NCBI GenBank assembly: GCA_029817715.1
Contig: JARUPY010000189.1
Coordinates: 2,108,001 to 2,172,000, forward strand
Direction: 5' to 3'
Length of the DNA: 64,000 nt
Source: Melastoma dodecandrum
Taxonomy: Eukaryota; Streptophyta; Magnoliopsida; Myrtales; Melastomataceae
This document shows, one piece after another, positions 31,680-44,294 of this stretch. The stretch's first letter is position 1. Every line of letters starts with the position of its first letter. The position numbers were made by a program, and so were the translations under genes. Under the pieces are notes generated by a model, which searched no databases, was not told the origin of the DNA, and saw only the letters and a program-made list of their open reading frames with translations.

Positions 31680-34475
31680 GTATATTTTCCTCTACCCTTA
31701 AGTTAAATGATAGGAATTATCTCTTATGAAAAGGGAAAATGTTAGCTGCTATAATAGCTGGAGAGCATGACGGGAGTAGCTTACCGCCTGCTCCGTTTCT
31801 TGATGGAAATGAACAAATAGCGAACCTAGAGTTTAAATTATGGCAGCGTACAAATAAGTCCTTAATGAGTTTTCTGTTTGCTTCACTCACTCTTAAACCG
31901 TTGAGCCAGGTTGTCTGTTATAAGACATCTCATGAAGTCTGGGAAACATTGAGAAGCATATATGAGCCAAGCTCAACAATCAGAATAATCAACCTGAGGA
32001 TGCAAATACAACATCTGAAGAAAGAAGGGAGAAGCACATAACAATATTTAAATGCTCTAAAGTCTTATTCAGACCAGCTAAGTACAGTTGGAAAACCTGT
32101 TCGTTATAGAGACTATATCTGGTATATGTTAGAGGGACTACCCTCTGAGTATGATCCCATTGTATCTGCCATCTACACTAGGTCTGATAAGCCATCGATT
32201 GTGGAGGTTCAAAGTCTTTTGTTAAACTTTGAGCATTGCATAGAAAGGAGAAATGAGACAGAGAGCTTACTACCTTAGGTTCAAATATCAACACTTCAAA
32301 CAGACACTACAGGGCCTCAATCCATACAACAAGCCATTAGATTTCCCACTTCTAAACCAAACTATTATCCTATCAACAAACCCAGATTTCCACAACCTCA
32401 CCAAATCCCAACTGTCCAGTCTCATGGACTGTTGGGAAGACCTCCCTTCAGACCCAGCTCAACTGTAATAAGGCCAATTATAGAAACTATCCTAGACCAT
32501 CACTCAGACCAAAATGCCAAATTTGTTTTAAGTTGGGACACACTGCCTTAAACCCTTTTCACCGGTTGAATGCTAGTTTCCAACCTCAGCTTTATGTCTA
32601 TCATACTGCATTCTACCCTGGTGAACTGTTACCTGGTATTAACCCACCTCATCCAAACCATATCACACAACCTAATTTCTCTTCAGTTGTCCCACAACCT
32701 AGTTAGACACCATATCACAGAGCTACTTCCTTTGACCCAAATGAGTGGCTGATCGATTCAGGGGCTACTCACTATGTGACTCATCATGCTGAAGATCTGT
32801 AAAATGTCTCTGAATATAAAGGTAAAGCCTCAGTTATGGTTGGAAATGACAATAGAGTGAACATTATCCATATTGGTGATAAGACCTTACACTCTAACTC
32901 TGGTTCTATTACATTGCATGATCTTCTTCATACTCTAAAACTTTTTAATAAGCTTGTTACTGTGTCAAAATTGTGTCATAACAATGATGTCACCGTTGAA
33001 TTTCACTCTAATATATTTTCTATTGAGGACAAGAGAACACAATAGGTTCTTCTTCAAGGACAAATGAAGGACAACCTTTATAAGATTCCTTCCTCTCACC
33101 TCTCAGCAGACACAAGATCTAGTTTCCACAATCAATTTCAACAAAAAACTCCACCCTATGTCTACACAGCAGCAAAAACACCTGTTCTGGATTGTCTCAA
33201 GTGGCATGCCAGACTAGGACATCCAAGTCTAGAAGTTTTATAAAGTTCTATCTTTGTGTAAACTTTCTTATGAACAAACTTTTTTACCTTTTTGTTTTAC
33301 ATGTGCAATGAGTAAGAACCATATATTTCATTTTCCTGTTTCTATGTCGCATGCAGAAAAACCATTTGCCCCTGTTCATACTGACCTATGGGGACCTGCT
33401 CCAGTTAGATTATCTACTGGAGATAGGTATTTTATGTTATTAGTGGATGATTTCACTCGTTTTACTTAGATTTATTTCTTGCAAGAAAAGTCTCGAGCAA
33501 AATCTGCCTCCATACAGTTTCATAAACTAGTTCAAAATAAATTTCACTCCTCTATATCCTCACTGTTAGGTCAGATTGAGGTGGAGAGTTTAGGTCGTTA
33601 CACTCTTACTTAACTAATATGGGCATTTCACATCAATTGTCATGTCCATATACACCTCAGCAAAATTGAAGAGTTGAAAGGAAAAATAGGCATGTTGTAG
33701 AGGTTGATTTGACTCTACTAAATCACGCTAATGTTCCTCTTTCATTTTGGCCTTATGCATTTCATCATGCAGTTACTCTTATAAACATGCTTCCTTTTAG
33801 AGTTCTATAATCACAAACTCCCTTAGAGTTACTTGCCGGGCTGGAACCTGAGTATGAGTCTCTTAAAATTTTTTGTTGTCAATGTTTTCCTTTGGTGAGA
33901 ATGCATAATACTCACAAGTTGCAACCTAGATCAATCAGTTGTGTTCTGTTGGGAAATAGTTCATCACATAAGGGGTATATATGCTTTCATAGAGAAACAG
34001 GTAGAATTTATGTCTATAGAGATATCCTATTTGATAAGTTTACCTTTCCTTTTCAACTTAGTACGCCAATTACAGTTTCCACACCACTTTCACCCTCTTA
34101 TTTACTTAATCATGCTCTACCTCAACTAAACTACAATAACTCGGTCAGTTCACACAACCAGACAACTATTCTCGCTTCATATTAGCCCTCATTATCTTAC
34201 TCTACGACACTTTACTCTACTGTTAGTCCTGTCACTTATGTGTCAAGTTCTCCGAATCCAATTATAACAGAGGATTCATTAGAAAAGGAGACACAAGCAG
34301 CTCAGAATATACATCCTATGATGACAAGATCTAAAGCTGAAATTTTCAAACCAAAGCTTAACCTAGCTAACCTATCACAACAGCCAGATCAACCTATTCC
34401 TATCTCACTAGTTACCCTACCCATTGAGCCTGCTAGTCTGGCAGAAGCCCTTGCTCAACCTGTTTGGATATATTT
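31680..34475 (+). pseudogene. Ty1-copia element 2: gag, protease, integrase; RT missing
   Basis: Gag starts near 31680 and includes VCYKTSHEVWETLRSIY and LEGLPSEYDPIVSAIYTRSD (UBN2-type gag). A zinc knuckle CQICFKLGHTA follows at about 32516. Protease shows WLIDSGATHYVTH (about 32750). The pre-integrase segment is CLKWHARLGHPSLEV, then integrase with HTDLWGPAPV and VDDFTRFT. The integrase end at 33892-34060 reads CVLLGNSSSHKGYICFHRET. The last readable part, EPASLAEALAQPVW, is the first strand of RT; the sequence then leaves copia at about 34475. RT, RNase H and 3' LTR are missing. More than ten stop codons interrupt it. It is a different family from the copia element at 285-25679. Confidence 0.85.
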
Positions 34476-35493
34476 CATAAATTGTTGATGGAACTGTGCT
34501 AAGTGACCAGTTGAATAATCTACACAGTCGGAAGACACGAACGCGCTTCGTTCCATTTTAATATTAGTAGAAAAAGAAATTTATAAAATATGATAAATAG
34601 TTTCAAAATTTCGGTTTACACTTTATAAGTCCGACTTTGGGATATTATTTCTAAAATTTAGTTGGGAACATAACTCTGAATGCTCTGCCCTGAACATTTC
34701 TATTCTTTTATTTGAAATTTCATTGAAATGGGACTAGTTTTTAGTTAATTGTTTTTTTTAAAAAAAAGTACAAAGATTGAATGTTTAAATATGATTCCTT
34801 TTTCTTGACTTGGTATTTCGAACAAAACATATCAACTCAAACCCCTGAACTAAACAACAGGGTGGGTCCGGTGGCCGTCGCCTTCGTGTCCTAAAATGGA
34901 CGCACCTTGTGAGGTCCCAGTTCATGGACACGTGTCTCTTTGTAATTGGATGGACGACGTCCCAAACCCATTTCAGTAACCCGTCCCGTCCCACTCGGGT
35001 CGGGTCGGGATCTGGTCGGGTCATCGGTTCCTCGACGCCCTCATCGAACTTTCCTCCACCCCACCCCTACCCACGTCCCCCGTCGTAAACATCATCTTCA
35101 TCTCCCCATCTCCATAACCCAACTGGCAGGGCATTGCAGAGCAGAGCCTATTCCCCCCCCCCCCGGTCTCCTCTACTTGGCTGGTTTCTCACTTACCGAC
35201 CCCCCCCCCCTCCCTCCCTCCCCTAGAAAGTTGTCCATTTTCCGTCGTGTTCTGCGATCAGCAATCTTGCGAACCACCCACAGCATGCGCTTCCCTCCAC
35301 ACCTCGCTTATCCATCATCATCCCAGCTTCCTCCCCTTCCCCTTCCCTACCCTAACCCTAACCCCCTCGTCGGTGCCAACCACACCTCCGCCCGTTTTTG
35401 CTCCCGCTAGCCCCAACCACCACTACCCCCCACGACCAAATCCCTCTCTACCCCCTTCCCCCAACCTCCACCACCGTGGTGGCCTTCGATCGA
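34476..35493. other. Intergenic and 5' leader of the methyltransferase-like gene
   Basis: The first 350 bases are AT-rich. From about 34860 the stretch becomes C-rich with poly-C runs at about 35152 and 35205. It contains a doubled telo-box-like CCCTAACCCTAA at about 35349-35360, a motif common in promoters and leaders of plant growth and translation genes. No other feature is seen. Confidence 0.45.
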
Positions 35494-37005
35494 ATGGACC
35501 TGAAGCCCATCTCCATACGCAACGTCATCGTCCGTACCCTCCTCCTCGGCCTCTTCCTCCTCGCCCTTCGCTTCTCCTACCTTGTCGCCATCGCTGGCAA
35601 GTCCTGCTCCCTCTCCGATTTCTGCTTCTTCGACATCTCCTCCCCCTCCTCCATCTCCGCCGCCTCCTTTTCTGCGGTACCCGTTGATGGATCTGCTCCC
35701 AAGACGCCACGCCAGTCCAAGGAGTGGATCTCCGCCGTGCGATTCTACTCCTCTGTGTTCCGGGATCTGATTTCTGATGCCTTCTTGTCCCCTCGCTCCA
35801 AGTCCTTGTGCGTGGATACGGCTTCCGGGGATGATGTTTTTGCTCTCAGGGAGATCGGCGTCAAGAACGCCCTCGGAATCTACAGGAAGGCAGCTCTGCC
35901 GTTAGTGAAGTCCGGCCTTCCTCATCGCATCCCCTTCGGTCCGGACACCTTCGATTTTGTCTTCATCGGTAGAGGGAGGTTTGATGAGTTCCCCCGGCCG
36001 TTGGACGTCGTGGCTGAGATTGAGAGGGTTACCAAGCCCAGAGGTCACGTCGTCTTCCATGTGAAGGCCAATGACTCTTACAGCTTCAATTCATTCATGG
36101 AACTGTTCGATAAATGTGTGCTTTTGAGGATGCATGATGTCGATGGCTTCCAGAATCACATGCCACGAGTGCGGGAGATTGTGCTCCAGAAGGAGAGTGA
36201 CGTCGCCATTCACCGTCATTTGGTGAGGAAGGATAAGGGCGGCGCGGCCAGGAAGTGCATTGTCCCGGAGTACAAGCAGAAGCTGGTCGTGCATGCGGAG
36301 CCCCTCATTGAGGAGGAGCCGTTGAAGCCTTGGATCACGCTGAAGCGGAATCTGAACAACATAAAGTACCTACCATCCATGGTCGATATCAGTTTCAGGA
36401 ACAGATACGTGTATGTTGACGTCGGAGCTCGGGGCTATGGCTCGAGCATCGGTAGTTGGTTTAGGAAGCAGTACCCTAAGCAAAATAGAACCTTTCAGGT
36501 GTATGCGATTGAGGCGGATAAGAGCTTCTATCCCGAGTACAAGATGAAGAAGGCCGTTACACTGCTGCCTTATGCGGCATGGGTGAAGAACGAGACACTC
36601 TCCTTCGAGATCAACCGTGACCCAGATTCTAAGCTAGAGGGTAAGGGTAGGGGAATGGGGAGGATTCAGCCAGGGCAGGCCGCGGTGGGCAATGGGGAGG
36701 ATAAGGAGGTGGTTAAGATAAGAGGATTCGATTTCGCGGACTGGCTGAAGAGTACGGTGTCCCCTGTGGATTACGTGGTGATGAAGATGGATGTGGAGGG
36801 GACAGAATTCGACCTTATCCCCAGGTTGTTCGAGACGGGGGCGATCTGTCTGATAGATGAGATGTTCCTGGAGTGTCATTACAACCGGTGGCAGAGGTGT
36901 TGCCCTGGGCAGAGGAGTTCCAAGTATGACAAGACTTATGGGCAGTGTCTGGAGCTGTTCAGGTCACTACGGCAGAGCGGGGTCCTGGTTCATCAGTGGT
37001 GGTGA
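35494..37005 (+). CDS. Membrane-anchored protein with two methyltransferase-like domains (DUF7870/FkbM type)
   Basis: This is an intronless gene of 503 aa. I chose the ATG at 35494 (MDLKPISIRN); the open frame extends 96 bases upstream but with no earlier ATG. A single hydrophobic segment at residues 11-35 predicts a signal-anchor, so the rest would face the Golgi/ER lumen or the cytosol. Residues 104-190 form a degenerate Rossmann methyltransferase: SLCVDTASGDDVFALREIG, FDFVFIG, KPRGHVVFHV. Residues 305-465 form an FkbM-like domain: VYVDVGARGYGSS, VYAIEADKSFYPEY, VVMKMDVEGTEFDLIPRL, FLECHY. Plant proteins of this layout are named SAM-dependent methyltransferase superfamily or DUF7870 proteins. 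Substrate and activity are not known to me. The N-terminal domain lacks a clean GxGxG loop, so it may not bind SAM. Confidence 0.85.
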   Translation: MDLKPISIRNVIVRTLLLGLFLLALRFSYLVAIAGKSCSLSDFCFFDISSPSSISAASFSAVPVDGSAPKTPRQSKEWISAVRFYSSVFRDLISDAFLSPRSKSLCVDTASGDDVFALREIGVKNALGIYRKAALPLVKSGLPHRIPFGPDTFDFVFIGRGRFDEFPRPLDVVAEIERVTKPRGHVVFHVKANDSYSFNSFMELFDKCVLLRMHDVDGFQNHMPRVREIVLQKESDVAIHRHLVRKDKGGAARKCIVPEYKQKLVVHAEPLIEEEPLKPWITLKRNLNNIKYLPSMVDISFRNRYVYVDVGARGYGSSIGSWFRKQYPKQNRTFQVYAIEADKSFYPEYKMKKAVTLLPYAAWVKNETLSFEINRDPDSKLEGKGRGMGRIQPGQAAVGNGEDKEVVKIRGFDFADWLKSTVSPVDYVVMKMDVEGTEFDLIPRLFETGAICLIDEMFLECHYNRWQRCCPGQRSSKYDKTYGQCLELFRSLRQSGVLVHQWW

Positions 37006-40000
37006 CCACGAACTCGTAATGACACTCTGGAAGCATGATCAGGTTTGTGTTCTCCGTTGGTTCCATCGTCAGGGTTTCTTTGTCAAATTTCTCACATGGT
37101 TGGTCATATGATGATTGTTGCTGGGAAAACGCCAGTTACAGCAATCGGGTTTCGGTCCTACGCTACAATATGAGTCATAGAGTAGAGAGTCATTCCGTCA
37201 AAAATTCAATTTTTATACCCCCCAAGGTTTTCAGCTCTTGTTACATGTAAAATGAGGTGTTTACCAAAGTTACCCCTTTGTTGAATTCAAACATCTTCCT
37301 TTCCTATTTTTCTAAGAGATTGGGTTGAGGATTATGGAATCATTTGACTAAGTGAAGGAGGGGGATGTGTGCTGTGTTGTCATCTCATCAATGAATTGAG
37401 ACCATGTGAGATTTGGTCTGCAATTCAACTGAAGCCAGCTCACTAACTCACTCCCTTCATGATCCGATGTGCGTTGTTGTTCCGTTCTATTGCATCAATC
37501 CCCTGTCCCTGTTGTTGTTTTTTACTTTTCCTTGCTGGTTGCTACCCGTTTGCAAGCTGAGCTGCTTGATTGATTGGTGATGATGGCGATGGAGGTGGTG
37601 GTGTTTTTTCTTGGCTGGCAAAGCATCATGGTGGGTGCAGATGCAAAATGCTTCAAGCAAATGTCATTTTCGCTGCATTGCAGGGGGGGGGGGTGTCGTT
37701 AGAGACCTTTCGAAGGGAGAATATGGGGGCACATGGGTCAGGTTAAGATGGGCCGAGGGGGACACAGTCGGGGCCACGAGAGGCCTGACCGCAACGGTTC
37801 GCTCACCCTAACGGAAAATCTCTCGCGATCTGTACTTGTTATGCCCTCTTTCATCGTGGCTTTTACGAATTTAAGATGTCTTAAAGAAACAAGTGTAAAT
37901 CCAGCATGATCACTCCCTTGAACCATTGTTATTGAGACCGAAGTCTTTAACAAGGCTTTGCGGATACCACCAATGTCATCGGGAATCTTGAAATTCCCCG
38001 AATCTAAAGCTTGAACATTATTAAATTTCAAACTCACCCACTTGCGAAAAGATCCATCTTCATTTCCATGCGACCCACTTTGATTTTCATTGTTACCTCG
38101 TTGGTCCAAGAACGTACTTCTCATTTGGGCGTGTGTCTGAATTGGGATAAGACTGGATTTTTTTTTTTTTTCCCTTCGAGGGAAATGAGGAAGGCTTTTC
38201 GTTTACCATGATTGTCTCTCGCGGCTTACAACCACTTGGCCTTCGCATGATGCTTCCCGAGGGTGAGTTCGGCATCGCTTTCGTTTGTTTATCTGATACT
38301 TGTGATGACAGACAGTGGTATTTTCCTATTCCGGGCTCGTTGGTTTTGCTTTAGTTTTGATTTTCTTTTTGAGGGTTCGAGTTATCCTTTGTGTTTAATT
38401 ATGCTTCTCGTTTTCTAGGGTTATTGTAAAAAGGGTCTTGTTTGAGGGTTCTACAGACGTTTGAGGAGGGTCTTGTTTCTCGGGTAACAAGATTTTCAGG
38501 AATTTTAAGCTTCGGAGCCACGTGGGAGCTTGGAGTTTTAGTCCGTGTACACCGTTTGCTTCGTTCAATTCACGTAGATCCGGCGTTGTTTTTGTCTTAC
38601 CATAAAATATAAAGAAATTAAGTTAACGACAACGTCGTACAACTAACTTAATTGAGTCGAAAAATAAAAAAAAGTTGGCCACTCTTAAATCTATTCTGCC
38701 TCTTTCTTTTATTGGTTTTCCATAATTTATTTCGGCGCAAGATAGAGATGGACTCGACAAAGCTGGGCTTAAGAGAAGAGAATTATATTCTTTTAAATTA
38801 TTTTTATCAACGGTTCGCGCTATCCGTATCGTAAATATGTCGTCTGTTAAAACTTCAAATAAGACAATTAACCCGTTTACCTCGTTGTGTCAAAATGTGA
38901 AACCCGATAAGTAGTACATTTAATAAACATATTATAACGGTCAACTTGTTTAAAAATTATATATAATATAATAATTTCATACTATATACTAAAAAAATTT
39001 CATAATAATCTAACATTAAAATAGTTATATTTATAATCCAAATAACTAAATAATAATATAGCAGAGTATTTGAAACTAGAAAAAAAAACATTAAAACATA
39101 CAATTTTTTACAAAAAAACTAACTCAAAAATATATCGTGCCTTGTAATATTACCTTTACTTTAATCACATCGTCATTATTGTCATTCGTATCCCCTACTT
39201 TTTTTATCTCATTAAAGTTTGAAAAAAATCTAAACTGAAGGTGTGACTGCTGCTCTGTAAAATTCTAACAAACAAAGAAAAATAAGATAAAATAATAACA
39301 CGATTAAAATAGATTTTTAAAAAAATAAAATTAGCTTACTTATAACCAACTATCTCTTTTAATTATGGACGAAACGAAGAAATGATGACGATTCTTCCGA
39401 GAAAGAAGAAAAGAAATATGACAAAGAATCTAATTCATAAGAGATATTATAAAGTAAAGAAATACGTATATTTTTATTTTAAAATTCAATTATATGTAAT
39501 ATATCCTAAAATAAGAAATATTTATATATATATTTAACTTTAAATTAAACGAGTATAATTGTGGTTAATTTTAAAATTCGTACCCGAACTCATAGTTTTT
39601 CTTGTCGTGTCTCGACCCGTTTATGTAAAAGATACATTTAGGTAAGCCCAAATCCGATTTAAAGTATGTCGTATCGTGTTCGTGTTAACGTGTCTCGATC
39701 TCAAATTAACGACACTGCTCATTCAATTTGTTAGTTTTTTTAATTTTTATTTAGAATTTTTTGTTAACATTAGGCTTGTTTTAACCATTTTGTATACTTA
39801 AATAGCTTTCTTTACATAGATTTGTATTTTTTGTTTTGTAAAAAGAACATTATGAGCACCGGGCACTTGAGCTTTTTGTTGCAATTATACAACAGGGCGG
39901 GGCATAAACCAGGACTGTAACTACGATTAATTTGGGAAAAGAAATTATAAAATACGATTTTATTTTTAAAAAATAATAATAAATTTTCATAAATTTAAAA

Positions 40001-41695
40001 AAACTGACCTTTCCGGTACAAACCTCAGGGAATAAAATAGGTAGCAGGGGACTAGGATTAGGCATAGCACCCTCAAACGTAGCCCAAGTATTGTTCCACA
40101 ATTATATCACGTGAACACAACATCTTTCCAATCAACCTGTCCAAATTATTGAAAGTTTTCTCCTCTTTTTTTTTTGTGGGTAAAGTTTTTAAAATTTTAA
40201 TGGAAACAGAAATTATTTGGCGTAAAGGTCTTTAAGAAACAATTTATTCTTTCCATTATCCCCAAGCAAACGAGTCAAACCGTACCTCTTATCAATCTCG
40301 TCGCATTAGTTTTGCTTCCCCCTTGTAAGAAAATTTCAACCCCTTTTTTCTCTCATTGGGAAAAGTGAAACAGCAGTGGCGTTATATACAAAGAGATCGA
40401 GAGAGGTTAAGATCAGAAACCCGTGAACTGAATCAACCCAACCCACAACCACCAACAAAACCCTTACTGGCTCGCAAAATATGTTATGAAATAGATGAGA
40501 CAAATATAAAATTCATAATGGACGTAACTATGAGTTAACTCATAGTTCTACTCGAATCACGAAAAAGAATTTTGAGTTCGAAATTTAGAATTATTGACAT
40601 TAATTAATGAATTTTAAACGTAACCGACTTATTTAGCAATAAAAAAACCAAAGATTTTGGACTTATATTGAACTGGGAATCATCCGTCCACCATCTTTCG
40701 CATTCATAACATTCTAGAAAGCAACCAACCCATTTCTACTGCAGATTGCTAGCATTTATCCCCAACCCCTTTGCTCTTTCTTTTTCTGGAAGACAAATAA
40801 AAATATATAGTGGCGCCCAGATGAAAAGAACAGTGTCCGAGGCAGAACCATAAAACCCAAGAACTCCTCTTTTTAATGTTTTTTTGTCCCCATACACATG
40901 TCAGAACAGAAAACCAGGAGAAAAAAGAAGAAGAAATTGCCACACCCATCACGCCAACATCCCCTCCCTCCAGCCGAAAATAGGAAAACTTTCGATAAGA
41001 AAATTTTAGACGGGTATGTGGAAGAACAACGTGTAAATTTCTAATGGGCAAGGCCCCAGTTTTCCATTTCCAAAATAATCGATTCCCAAATTGGTGGAGT
41101 TTGCTTCCGCTGCTGTATGTTTCTGTTCCTGTTTCTGCAGTTCATCTGCAAGCTGCTGAGCCCCACCTACCTTCCTACCATACAAAACCAGACACCACAC
41201 CCGTTCTTAATTGACTCGGTCAATTTCCTAGGGGACAGACAAACTTCTGTGCGATCTTTGCAGCTGCAACCAAATAAACACACCAACAAAAAAAAATCAT
41301 CATAATAAATAAAAGGAATGCAAAGACTGGTCTCTCCCTGTCTCTCTTGGGTCTGGGCAGAAGGTGGGGGCGGTGCACACCAGACAAAGGGAGGGACTTT
41401 TTTGCCCTTTTCCTTTGCTGTTGGCCAAGATTGCAAAAAACAGCAGCAGCAGCAACAATCATCAACACTTCTTTCCTTTTTAAAATTAATCCCATCTTTC
41501 ATTGATTCCAATATCTCATTACATTACAGACAGCACTCATGATTAAACCCTCTTTTGATTTTCAATTCTAATGGAGGGACACCCACACCCAGCAACCTCC
41601 CCCTTCCTTTCCCACATGATATGATCATTAGATTCCTTCCCTTTCCTTTTTCCCTTTTAGACAAACTACTGGTTTATGATTGCGTTAACAAGAGC
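37006..41695. other. Long intergenic region between the methyltransferase-like and patellin genes
   Basis: About 37.0-38.6 kb is mixed sequence and 38.6-40.3 kb is strongly AT-rich with no domain. The pieces around 38870-38950 and 39590-39700 share words such as GACCCGTTTA and GTGTCTCGA and may be ends of an old repeat. At 40.7-41.6 kb short pyrimidine-rich frames occur. The 41.5-41.69 kb part is probably the 3' UTR of the patellin gene. I see no protein-coding gene. Confidence 0.5.
37738..38275 (-). other. Unrecognised minus-strand frames
   Basis: Two overlapping open frames (37738-38124 and 38093-38275) contain ordinary-looking protein sequence (RKWVSLKFNNVQALDSGNFK, KIPDDIGGIRKALLKTSV) but no start context or family I know. 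Codon-like composition suggests the remains of a coding sequence, possibly a repeat. No function is claimed. Confidence 0.25.
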
Positions 41696-43268
41696 TTAGG
41701 ACAAGGTCGATTTCCGGACAACGTAGCGGTAGGCTGCCACCTTCTTCCTCCTTGACGCTGAGTTATCCACCGAGATCACCAACTTCCCAGACTCCCTTGA
41801 GGTGTAGGAGTTGCGGACAGCCTCATCCGCCTGGGACATTCTCCGTGGTTTCTCCACTGCAATGGTGTAGCTGCCCTCCACATCGGGTACGAACTCTGCG
41901 CTGTACTCCAGGTCCCAGCCCCCGACGACCAAGTCCCATGTGATGGTGGCGTTAGCCTGCAAGGGAATTAAATTCGAATCAAACTACCTCATTGTTGGTG
42001 AAATACTAGTATTGAAAGTCGTTATCTTTCGCTTCGTGGGAAGGGGGTGAAATTTTGATTTGGGAACCTCAATTCCCTCGATCTGGATATGGACTTTCTC
42101 CCCGCCCTTGACGGTGAACTCCGACGCCGGCTTCGGCGGGCCACTCTGGAGGTCGCTCGGCCTGCTGAGACCGCCGTACTGAAACGGAATGTCCTCCGGC
42201 CTCATGAACCTTGAATTGAAGTAGACAACCAATAGAAATGAAACTGCGCTCAAGGGTAATGTAAGATAAGGAGGGTGAATGAAAGAACGGTGCATACTTG
42301 TAGAGGGTGTTGGCCGCATAACCTTCCCTGGAGATAACAAACTTGCTCTTGGTACGCTGCGTCAAGAAGGGGCTGAACATGGCATAGAGCGCGCTGAAGT
42401 ACCACGGAACATTGATGAAGATCTGGAAACAGAGCATGTGAGCGGGAGGAATCAAGAGCGTATAAATTCGAATTTCGAAATCGGTAAGAAGGGGGAGAGA
42501 TGAGGGGGAAACCTTGCGTGCGACCATCTCGGGGTAATTGTCCTGGAAGAGGGAGAGGATCTGGGCTGAGGCGACCCTAAGCTCGCGCTTGGGCATGTCC
42601 TTGAGGTCAGTGACCTGGATGAGGGAGTTGACGCCCCCGGGCTTGAAATGCAGCAGGGAAACCCCGCGCTCGAGTACCTGGACCCTCCACCTGAGGAACT
42701 TCCTGAGCTTCTCCTCATCCCCGAACACCCTCTCGTAGAGTTCCCTGTCGCGGAAGACCCCGTAGGCATTGTAGCAGACAGGGTGGCCGTGGCGATCGAA
42801 CCCATTCATGTAAGCCACGACGCCCTCGAGGTCCTTGAAGTCAGAGGACAGATCCTCGTCGAGGATGGAGTCAGCCCCAAAGTCCTTGCGCCACTCAAGG
42901 CAGCGCTCGAGCATGGAGAGGGCATCGGCGACGCGGAAGTCCCGGGCGCGTAGGAACTTGTGGAGGACGACGTCGAGGGCAGGTGAAGGGGTGTGGAGGG
43001 GGACTCCCCAGATGGCGGAAGTGGGGGAGACGTGCGGGGAGGCGGAGAGGGCGGACCTGAGCTCGGACAGGGCCTTGCTGCGGCGGTTGCGTTGGGCGTC
43101 GTCCGAAAAGGAAGGGGAGGGAAAGGACGAGGTGGAGGAGGTAGGGGAGGTGGGGAGGAGCGACGCCATGAAAGAGTTGGTGCTCTTGTTATTCTTGGGG
43201 GTGGTTGCGGAGGAGGGTTTGGTTGGGGAAGAGGGCGTCGCGGCCCTTTCCGCGGTGGCCATGTCCAT
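41696..43268 (-). CDS. PATL6: Patellin-6-like SEC14/GOLD phosphoinositide-binding protein (4 exons)
   Basis: Minus-strand exons are 43268-42513, 42422-42298, 42209-42068 and 41956-41696, all GT-AG and in frame, giving 427 aa. Residues 1-85 are Ser/Pro/Thr-rich and disordered. A CRAL-TRIO N-terminal helix region follows (VLHKFLRARDFRVADALSML, about 101-130), then the SEC14 lipid-binding domain (GHPVCYNAYGVF, LHFKPGGVNSLIQVTDLKDM, LFQDNYPEMVARK, FINVPWYFSALYAMFSPFLT; about 145-305). The GOLD domain ends the protein (VHIQIEGIE, WDLVVGGWDLEYSAEFVPD, VSVDNSASRRKKVAAYRY). Patellins bind phosphoinositides and act at the plasma membrane and cell plate. Lack of the long acidic N-terminus of PATL1-5 and close wording point to PATL6. 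The second ATG, two codons in, could also be used. The plus-strand frames across exon 1 are shadows. Confidence 0.93.
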
Positions 43269-44294
43269 GGGAAGGAAGAATAGAGGAGAAAGAGCGAAGG
43301 GTGAGAATGGAGGAATGATGTTGGGAGGGGAGGATGGGAAAAAAGCGAGAGCAGAGCAGTGCAGTGCAGTGGAGTGGGAAGAAGGAGACGATAGATTTTT
43401 TCCAGAACCGGGAGGGGGGGAAGAGAAAATTCATATACATGAGTAGAAAATAATTTACCCAATATTGTGTTTGTTTAATTTTAGTAGTTTTTAAAAAAAA
43501 AATCATATCTAAATTATTTGAGTTCATAGACTTTAATTTCACTTAAATAAAAAAATCAACTTTATAAAATTAAATTTGAAAGCACTGAGGTGCTTTCAAA
43601 TTTAGAAATATTGTTCCTAATTAAATGGAAATAAAAAAAGATAAAGAAGGATTTTTCATTCCCATGAACGAGTCGTCGTAAATCGTGTTATTTAAAATAT
43701 TTAATTATATGTATGGGATTAGTTGCAGTCACATGGTTTTCTTGTGTCTTATGACCCATTGGGTTGTTGGTCTTTCGAGTGATGTTCACGGGGGGCATAT
43801 TTCTCCACCCGTCTCATCCATCGTCCGATTAAACATTTATATTAAAATATAATCAAAAGTGTCTGAGAAGTAATAACAATAGGGTATAATTTAAATAAAA
43901 AAAACGTCTTGACGATAATTAACAAAATTCATAATAACGATGGTTTATTACCTAATCTAAAACAGAGAAACATGGGAATGGGATGGAATCGATATACTCA
44001 CAAATGAAAGAAAGAAAGTCAACCAGCCCTTCATCGAACAACGCAAAAAGTTCACGGTCGCATTTATTTTCAATTCTTTTTTTATTTTAAAAGATGGAGT
44101 CCAGCTAGTCTCATTATTACTTTTTTTTTTTTAAAAAAAAAGAGAAGGACCTAATAATGCTTTTGTTGACGAGGGAAATTCGGGATAAAGTGGATAAACA
44201 TGTTTTTGAAAAACTCATCCCCCGCCGAATAAAACAAACATTGGTTGGGGGCACTGCTCTTTGCTCCCGGATTCATTTATTCAAAGGGGATAGT
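43269..44294. other. Upstream region of PATL6 and AT-rich spacer
   Basis: The first 170 bases are the probable 5' leader and core promoter of the patellin gene. Beyond that the sequence is AT-rich. Around 43578-43605 is a short perfect hairpin (AAATTTGAAAGCAC...GTGCTTTCAAATTT). No gene is seen. Confidence 0.5.

Noticed and set aside
35398..35493. Extended N-terminus of the methyltransferase-like protein
   Set aside because: The open frame there has no ATG (it begins with TTG) and is C-rich leader; the ATG at 35494 starts directly before the anchor segment.
42835..43446. 203-aa plus-strand frame
   Set aside because: It is the antisense shadow of patellin exon 1; the minus strand has a clear SEC14 domain.
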